Source: Streptomyces syringium
Lineage (GTDB): Bacteria; Actinomycetota; Actinomycetes; Streptomycetales; Streptomycetaceae
DNA length: 64,000 nucleotides
Direction of reading: 5' to 3'
Assembly (NCBI RefSeq): GCF_017876625.1
Contig: NZ_JAGIOH010000001.1
Span: forward strand, 806,001 to 870,000
How positions within the stretch are numbered: the first letter of the stretch is position 1; every line of letters begins with the position of its first letter. Made by a program: the position numbers and the translations under genes. Shown here in pieces: positions 59,301 to 64,000 of the stretch. Below the pieces are notes generated by a model. The model was not told the DNA's origin, did not search any database, and saw nothing but the letters and a program-made list of their open reading frames with translations.

Positions 59301-59536
59301 ACCTGCGCGGGGTCGCCGTTGGAGCGGCGGAGGAACCCGGCGCGGAGGTTGGCGTGGCGTTCCACGATCGCGTCGGCCGCCTGCCGCAGCCGGGCGGCGT
59401 CGAGCGGGCCGTCGAGGTGGAGGGCCAACTGTGCTACGTAGACGTCGAGTTCGCTCTCGTCGTACTGGGCGTGGAAGAGGATGCCGGCCTGGAGGGGGGC
59501 GAGCGGCAGGACGTCCTCGATGCGGGACTGGCTCAC
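56339..59536 (-). CDS. NRPS module C-A-T (no thioesterase)
   Basis: 1065 residues. C domain: IEDVLPLAPLQAGILFHAQY, active site LLTYHHILMDGWSWPVL, NTVPVRVRI. A domain: YVCFTSGSTGKPKGAMVHRR, FDISVWQML, GLTECSDDNT, MYRTGDLARLRAD, GKLDRKALPAP. T domain: DDFFTHGGHSILATRL with the phosphopantetheine Ser. The C domain start (PLQxGxLFH) is of the type found after epimerization domains. Rough specificity line D-I-W-E-I-N-A-D-D-K contains three acidic residues, suggesting a basic amino acid. No TE, so release is by a protein outside the window. Confidence 0.93.
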   Translation of the reverse strand: MSQSRIEDVLPLAPLQAGILFHAQYDESELDVYVAQLALHLDGPLDAARLRQAADAIVERHANLRAGFLRRSNGDPAQVVQKGVRVPWEEADLTGLDEAAREAATDRLLDEDRRRRFDLTRAPLLRFTLIRTGPGRHRLLLTYHHILMDGWSWPVLVREMLALYHAAPGHDPLPAATPYASFLSWLGDRDREAAREAWGRALSGLAGGSRTAPTATGPGGGLPDRVETELTESATARLTELARGHRLTLSIMIQGAWAVLLGQRTRSDDVVFGAIVSGRAPELPGVADIVGLLINTVPVRVRIDRSEPLTGLFGRLQEEQARLIDHHHLDLVEIQRLAGAGELFDSCVAFQNYPVDPAGLAALSDGELRVTGVDPYDAAHYALTLTAIPGPRLCLQVDYRPDVFDRDEADAMLARLVRILDAVAADPGLTVGRLDTLSPAERHRVLVEWNDTDREEDYTELVERVRAVAERTPDAVAVTDAAEELTYGRLVARADALSHRLLAAGAGAGSLVAVLSEPTARVPVALLGILGAGAAYIPLDPEGPVGRTSDLLAAGGVGWLLAAPGRRPRADEIAAATGGTVRVLTLDDTEESGQRPPLAGGRDALAYVCFTSGSTGKPKGAMVHRRGMNNHLLAKIEDLRLAATDRVVMNAPLTFDISVWQMLAPLIVGGRVHLVGRDVARDAAALFDEATRTGITVLETVPSFVRAAVDLWDGGTPAPALPALRWFIVNGEVLPPELCERWYARYPSAAIINAYGLTECSDDNTHAFITHDVTAQLDQGRLPVGRPLRNNRLYILDQGLAPVPPGVPGELFIAGTGVGPGYLGDPRRTAERYVPDPFATEPGARMYRTGDLARLRADGQLDFLGRQDHQVKIRGNRIELGEVETALRAVDGVTEAVVAVDRDGAGGQRLISYFTGAATPGEVRSALGAALPNYMVPSLFLQLATFPLTTNGKLDRKALPAPETVHRTVGRAPGTERERAVCAIFAEVLGLPEAGLDDDFFTHGGHSILATRLVGRIRTALGAEVSIRDLFETPTPAGVVARLATATPAPARPALRPRARQTATG

Positions 59537-59585
59537 AGCGGGTGTTCCTTCGAAGTCGGGTGGGGTGGCGGTGGCGGTGGGGCGG

Positions 59586-62500
59586 TCAGAGCGGCCGGTG
59601 GCGGCGGGCGCGCCGGACGACCGGGGGTTCCCCGTCGTCCGTGCCGGTGGTGCCCGTGTCGAGGAGGGCGGCCAGTTCGGCGATCGTGGGTCCGGCGAAG
59701 AACTGCCGGACGCTCACCACCGCGCCGAGCGTGGAGCGGATGTCCGACAGCAGTTGGGCGGCCAGCAGGGAGTGCCCGCCGAGGTCGAAGAAGTTCTCGC
59801 GGGTGCCCACGCGGTCACGGCCGAGCACGCGCTGCCAGATCTCGCACAGGGCCCGCTCCGCCGCGGTCTCCGGCGCGGTGCGGTCTCCGGCGGCCGTGAC
59901 CGGGTCCGGGGCGGGCAGCGCCCGCAGGTCGACCTTCCCGTTGGGGGTCACGGGGAAGCCGTCGAGGACGACGAGGGCGGCGGGGACCATGTAGTCGGGC
60001 AGTTCCCGGGCCAGGTGGTCGCGGAGTTCGCCCGGTGTGGGCGCGGGCTGTCCGTCGGCGGGTACGGCGTAGCCGGCCAGCGCACGGCCCGCGCCGGAGC
60101 CGGTCACCGTGACGGCGGCCTGGCCGACGCGGGGGTGGGCGGCGAGGGCCGCCTCGACCTCGCCGGGCTCGATGCGGAAGCCGCGGATCTTGACCTGGCG
60201 GTCCGCGCGGCCGAGGTATTCCACCTGGCCGTGCGCGTTCCACCGGGCGCGGTCGCCGGTCCGGTACATCCGCTCCCCCGCCGGGCCGAACGGGCAGGCG
60301 ACGAAGCGTTCCGCGGTCAGGGCGGGGCGGTTCAGATAGCCGCGGGCGAGGCCCGATCCGGCGAGGTACAGCTCGCCGGTCACGCCGGGGGGCACGGGGG
60401 TGAGGCGGTCGTCGAGGACGTAGGCGCGGGTGCCGTCCAGGGGCCGGCCGATCGGCACCTGGTCCGCGGCGACCTCGTGGCCGGGGCGCAGGGCGAAGGT
60501 CGCGGCGAAGGTGGTGGTCTCGGTGGGCCCGTAGGCGTTGGTCACCGTGGTGTCCGGGCAGGCGGCCAGCACCCGGCGGACCATCGGCGGCGAGGCGGCC
60601 TCGCCGCCGGTCATGACCTCGCGCAGCGAGGCCAGTCGCGGCAGGCACCGGTCGGCCAGCACGTTGAACAGGGCGGCGGTCAGGAAGGTGCCGGTGACAC
60701 GCTGGTCGGCCATGACGCGGGCCAGCTCGTCCACATCGAGCTCGCCGGGCGGGGCCACGACGACGACGCCGCCGGTCAGCAGGGGCACCCACATCTCGTA
60801 GGTGGAGGCGTCGAAGGCGTGCGGCGAGCGGAACAGCACCCGCTCGTGCGCGCCACCGCGCCAGCGCCGGTCCAGGGCGAGGGCGGCCACCTCGCGGTGC
60901 GGGACGGCGACGCCCTTGGGGACACCGGTGGACCCGGAGGTGTACATGACGTAGGCGAGGGCGTCGGGGTGGCCGGCGACGGCCGGTGCCCCGGCGGGCG
61001 CGGGCAGCGGATCGGCCTCGTCGCCCAGCCGCAGGGTGTGCCGGACGGCGGGCCGCCGGTCGGGGTCCGCGTCGGTCACCAGGACGGCCGCCCCGGTGTC
61101 GGCGACGATGGCGGCGGTCCGGGCGTGCGGGGCCCGGGCGTCGAGGGGGACGTACGCGCCTCCGGCCTTCAGGATGCCCAGGCAGGCCGCGATCAGCTCG
61201 ACGGAGCGCTCCATGAGGACGGCGACGGCATCGCCCGGCCGCACCCCGAGGGCGGTGAGCCGGTGGGCGATCCGTGTGGCGCGCTCGTCGAGTTCGCCGT
61301 AGGTGACCTCCCGCGCGCCGCTGACGGCGGCGGTCCGGTCCGGGTGGGCGCGGACCCGCTCGGCGAAGAGGCCGTGCACGGTGTGCGCGCCGGCCTCGGG
61401 CGCCCGGCCCTGCCAGCCTTCGAGGACGTCGTGGCGTTCGGCGGGGTAGAGGACGTCGAGCCGGCCGATGGGGGCGGCGGGGTCGCGGACGACCGCGCGC
61501 AGGACGCGGACGAGGCGGTCGAGCATCCGCCGGGCGGTGTCCTCGTCGAAGAGGTCGGTGGCGTACTCCAGGGCGAGGCCGATGCCGGCGGGGGCGCCGG
61601 TGGCCGCGTCGGTGTGCTCGTCGACCTCCAGGGTCAGGTCGAACTTGGCGGTGCCGGTGCGGACGGGCTCGATCACCAGGCCCAGTCCGGGGAACCGGGG
61701 GTTCGACCCGCCGGTGCTCTGGGCGGCGACGGCGACCTGGAACAGCGGGTGCCGGGACGCGGAGCGGGCCGGGTTGAGCTCCTCCACGAGGGCCTCGAAG
61801 GGGACGTCCTGGTGGGCGTGGGCCTCCAGGACGGCGTCGCGGACCCGGTCGAGCAGCGTCTCGAAGGACGGGTCGCCGCTGGTGTCGGCGCGGACGACGA
61901 GGGTGTTGACGAAGAAGCCGACCAGGTCCTGGAGGGCTTCGTCGTCCCGGCCGTCCATGGGGCAGCCGAGCGGCAGGTCCGTGCCCGCGCCGAGCCGGGT
62001 GAGCAGCGCGGCGAACGCGGCCTGCACGGCCATGAAGGGGGTGGCCCGCCGGTCGCGGGCGAGGGCCGCCAGGGCGGTGTGCGACGGGGCGTCGAGGTCG
62101 GCGTGGACGACCGCGCCCCGGTGGGTGGCCAGCGCCGGCCGGGGCCGGTCGGTGGGCAGCGTCAGCTCCGCGGGCAGCTCCGCGAGGACCTTGGACCAGT
62201 GGCCCAGCTGCCGGGAGACGAGGCTCGCGGGGTCGCCCGCGTCGCCCAGCAGATCCCGCTGCCACAGAGCGAAGTCCGGGTACTGCACGGGGAGTTCGGG
62301 CCACTGGGGTTCGGTGTGCGCGAGCCGGGCGGCGTAGGCGGTGGCGAGGTCGCGTACGAGCAGTTCCAGCGACCGGCCGTCGCCCGCGATGTGGTGCAGG
62401 ACGAGCAGGAGGTAGTGGTCGTCAGCGCCGTGGACGAGGAGGTCGGCGCGGAGCGGTGGTTCGGTGGCGAGGTCGAAGGTGTGCCGGGCCGCGGCCCGTA

Positions 62501-62777
62501 CGCGCTCTGGGCGCGCGCCGGCGGGGCAGTGGGTCACGGTCCAGGCCGGCGGTGCCTGGGCGGGATCGAGGACGAGCTGGTGGGGGCGCCCCTCGTGGTC
62601 GGGGTAGACGGTGCGCAGCGCCTCGTGCCGGGCGCTGACGTCGGCGAGCGCGGTGCGCAGCGCCTCGGCGTCGAGGGTGCCGCGCAGTCGCAGGCCGACG
62701 GGGATGTTGTAGAGCGCGCCGTCGCCCGTGCGGTCGAGGAACCACAGCCGCTGCTGGGCGTGGGACAGAGGGATCAC
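59586..62777 (-). CDS. NRPS module C-A-T
   Basis: 1063 residues. C domain: [18 protein letters not shown], active site [33 protein letters not shown] domain: [71 protein letters not shown] domain: [20 protein letters not shown]. The C domain is of the ordinary L-to-L type (SxAQxRLWFL). Rough specificity line D-A-Y-L-M-G-A-T-F-K, suggesting a hydrophobic or aromatic substrate. GTG at 62775-62777 overlaps the stop of the upstream NRPS (GTGA). Confidence 0.93.
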   Translation of the reverse strand: MIPLSHAQQRLWFLDRTGDGALYNIPVGLRLRGTLDAEALRTALADVSARHEALRTVYPDHEGRPHQLVLDPAQAPPAWTVTHCPAGARPERVRAAARHTFDLATEPPLRADLLVHGADDHYLLLVLHHIAGDGRSLELLVRDLATAYAARLAHTEPQWPELPVQYPDFALWQRDLLGDAGDPASLVSRQLGHWSKVLAELPAELTLPTDRPRPALATHRGAVVHADLDAPSHTALAALARDRRATPFMAVQAAFAALLTRLGAGTDLPLGCPMDGRDDEALQDLVGFFVNTLVVRADTSGDPSFETLLDRVRDAVLEAHAHQDVPFEALVEELNPARSASRHPLFQVAVAAQSTGGSNPRFPGLGLVIEPVRTGTAKFDLTLEVDEHTDAATGAPAGIGLALEYATDLFDEDTARRMLDRLVRVLRAVVRDPAAPIGRLDVLYPAERHDVLEGWQGRAPEAGAHTVHGLFAERVRAHPDRTAAVSGAREVTYGELDERATRIAHRLTALGVRPGDAVAVLMERSVELIAACLGILKAGGAYVPLDARAPHARTAAIVADTGAAVLVTDADPDRRPAVRHTLRLGDEADPLPAPAGAPAVAGHPDALAYVMYTSGSTGVPKGVAVPHREVAALALDRRWRGGAHERVLFRSPHAFDASTYEMWVPLLTGGVVVVAPPGELDVDELARVMADQRVTGTFLTAALFNVLADRCLPRLASLREVMTGGEAASPPMVRRVLAACPDTTVTNAYGPTETTTFAATFALRPGHEVAADQVPIGRPLDGTRAYVLDDRLTPVPPGVTGELYLAGSGLARGYLNRPALTAERFVACPFGPAGERMYRTGDRARWNAHGQVEYLGRADRQVKIRGFRIEPGEVEAALAAHPRVGQAAVTVTGSGAGRALAGYAVPADGQPAPTPGELRDHLARELPDYMVPAALVVLDGFPVTPNGKVDLRALPAPDPVTAAGDRTAPETAAERALCEIWQRVLGRDRVGTRENFFDLGGHSLLAAQLLSDIRSTLGAVVSVRQFFAGPTIAELAALLDTGTTGTDDGEPPVVRRARRHRPL

Positions 62778-64000
62778 AGCAACTCCCCGAGCTGGGATGC
62801 GAAGTCGTCGAGATCGGCCTGGCTGATCTCGGAGTGGGACACGTCGGAGGGGGTCAGGCCACCGGCGCCGGGCAGTTCGGTGTGCGCGACGATGGCGGTC
62901 AGCATGGCGAACCACTCGTCGGCCAGGGCCTTGACCCGGTCGGCCGGGTAGGCGTCGCGGTCCCAGGTCCAGGTGGCGCTGAGGGTCAGTCCGCCGGGGC
63001 CTTCGTGGGCGGCGGAGTTGACCTCGACGGCATGGGCCATGGGCAGGCCGTCGTCGGCGTCGTCGAGGGCGAAGTCGTGCCCGGGGGCGGCCGCCCAGTC
63101 GGCGGTGTCGCCCATCGGGAACCGGCCCAGGTAGTTGAACCCGATCTCCGGGATGCCCGGCCCGGCGAGGCCGGGGCCGGTGCGGGAGTTGAGGTGGCGC
63201 AGCATGCCGAAGCCGATGCCGTGGTCGGGCACGGCCCGCAGGCCCTCCTTGACCAGCCGCAGGGCGGTGCCGACGGTGTGCCCGCCGGAGCGGGCGTCGG
63301 CGAGGTCCGGGCTGCCGAGTGCGAAGCGGACGGGATAGACGGTGGTGAACCAGCCGACGGTGCGGGACAGGTCCAGGCCGTCCACGATGTCCTCGCGGCC
63401 GTGGCCCTCGATGTCGACGAGGACCGCGCCCGTCCCGTCGCTCCCCTCGTCGCCGCGCCAGCCGAGCACGGCGAGCGCCAGACCGGTCAGCAGGACGTCG
63501 TTGACGGTGCCGTTGACGAGCGCGGGGGCGGCGGTGAGCAGCGGGCCGGTGATCTCCGGGGGGAGGGTGAGGGTGTGCCGGCACTCCTTCGTCTCGGGGC
63601 CGGGGGCGCGGGTCGATACGCCGCCGAGCGGTGCCGGGTTGGTGCGCAGGGTGCGCTGCCAGGCGTCGGCCTCCGCCATCCGGCGGCCGTGGGCGGCCTC
63701 GGTGAGCAGCACGCTCGACCAGTGGAGGAAGGGGGTGGGCGCCGGGTCGAGCACGGGCTCGCCGCCCCGGGACAGCGTCTGCCAGCCGGTGCGCAGGTCG
63801 TCCTGGAGGATGCGCCAGGAGACCCCGTCGACGGCCAGGTGGTGGACGAGGAGCGCAAGGCGTCCTTGCCGGTCGGGCCCCCGGTCGAGGAGGACGGCGC
63901 GGAGCATGACCCCGTCCCGCGGTGACAGCAGTCGCCGGGCGTGGCGGATCCGGTCCCGGGTGAGTGCGGGCAGGGCGTCGTCGGCGAGGTCGGTCGCGTC
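62774..64000 (-). CDS. NRPS ending in an epimerization domain (partial)
   Basis: The frame enters from the right window edge and 409 residues are visible. All belong to an E domain: [18 protein letters not shown] (active site), [56 protein letters not shown]. The protein ends 40 residues after the last E motif in a short acidic tail ([19 protein letters not shown]) of the kind used for docking. The preceding A and T domains should lie beyond 64000. It converts an L-aminoacyl or peptidyl residue to D. Confidence 0.93.
   Translation of the reverse strand, partial: DATDLADDALPALTRDRIRHARRLLSPRDGVMLRAVLLDRGPDRQGRLALLVHHLAVDGVSWRILQDDLRTGWQTLSRGGEPVLDPAPTPFLHWSSVLLTEAAHGRRMAEADAWQRTLRTNPAPLGGVSTRAPGPETKECRHTLTLPPEITGPLLTAAPALVNGTVNDVLLTGLALAVLGWRGDEGSDGTGAVLVDIEGHGREDIVDGLDLSRTVGWFTTVYPVRFALGSPDLADARSGGHTVGTALRLVKEGLRAVPDHGIGFGMLRHLNSRTGPGLAGPGIPEIGFNYLGRFPMGDTADWAAAPGHDFALDDADDGLPMAHAVEVNSAAHEGPGGLTLSATWTWDRDAYPADRVKALADEWFAMLTAIVAHTELPGAGGLTPSDVSHSEISQADLDDFASQLGELL

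Noticed and set aside
59481..62951. 1156-codon plus-strand frame opposite an NRPS
   Set aside because: Antisense shadow of a C-A-T module with canonical motifs on the minus strand.

Overview
The window is high-GC actinobacterial DNA, almost certainly from a Streptomyces chromosome. Evidence: strong GC bias at third codon positions, many GTG starts and 4-bp stop/start overlaps, a rodlin, two AfsR-type SARP/STAND regulators, a PhoX-like Tat phosphatase, a ydaO-type riboswitch before an NlpC/P60 hydrolase, and two biosynthetic clusters.

Layout. 1-13 kb: mixed chromosomal genes (partial receiver-domain protein, B3/4 protein, Mut7-C protein, HAD phosphatase, TetR with divergent flavin monooxygenase, secreted amidohydrolase, MalY/PatB aminotransferase, a paralogous SGRP pair, ABM monooxygenase, AraC with divergent metallo-hydrolase). 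13.3-24.4 kb: two ~990-residue AfsR-like regulators face a plus-strand set comprising a free-standing prodomain-like protein, a leaderless-secretion (apparently cytoplasmic) S8 protease, a free-standing copy of the protease C-terminal domain, a small Ala/Gly-rich protein and a small SARP. 24.4-31.7 kb: a patchy, partly decayed accessory region with a secreted NucA/NucB-type nuclease and a convergent small gene, a glycosyltransferase scrap, a frameshifted ArsR before an intact CDF transporter, and two truncated genes meeting at a deletion scar. 31.8-39.2 kb: secreted proteins, serine hydrolase plus TAP-like hydrolase, small proteins, methionine aminopeptidase with divergent XRE regulator, LysR.

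39.2-48.7 kb is the most novel part: a RiPP-type operon with a 51-residue cysteine-free precursor, an intercistronic hairpin, a PqqD-like recognition protein, a B12-binding radical SAM enzyme, two separate pairs of DUF692/MNIO-like oxidase plus partner protein, a gluzincin metallopeptidase, a YqcI/YcgG-like protein, an MFS exporter and a last uncharacterised protein. Genes are chained by overlaps, so they are probably co-transcribed from one promoter near 39281-39310.

48.7-52 kb: PhoX, rodlin, NlpC/P60 with riboswitch. 52-64 kb: an NRPS cluster (P450, MFS, stand-alone A domain, two C-A-T proteins, and the epimerization end of another NRPS that runs off the window). No CRISPR array, rRNA or intact tRNA gene was seen.
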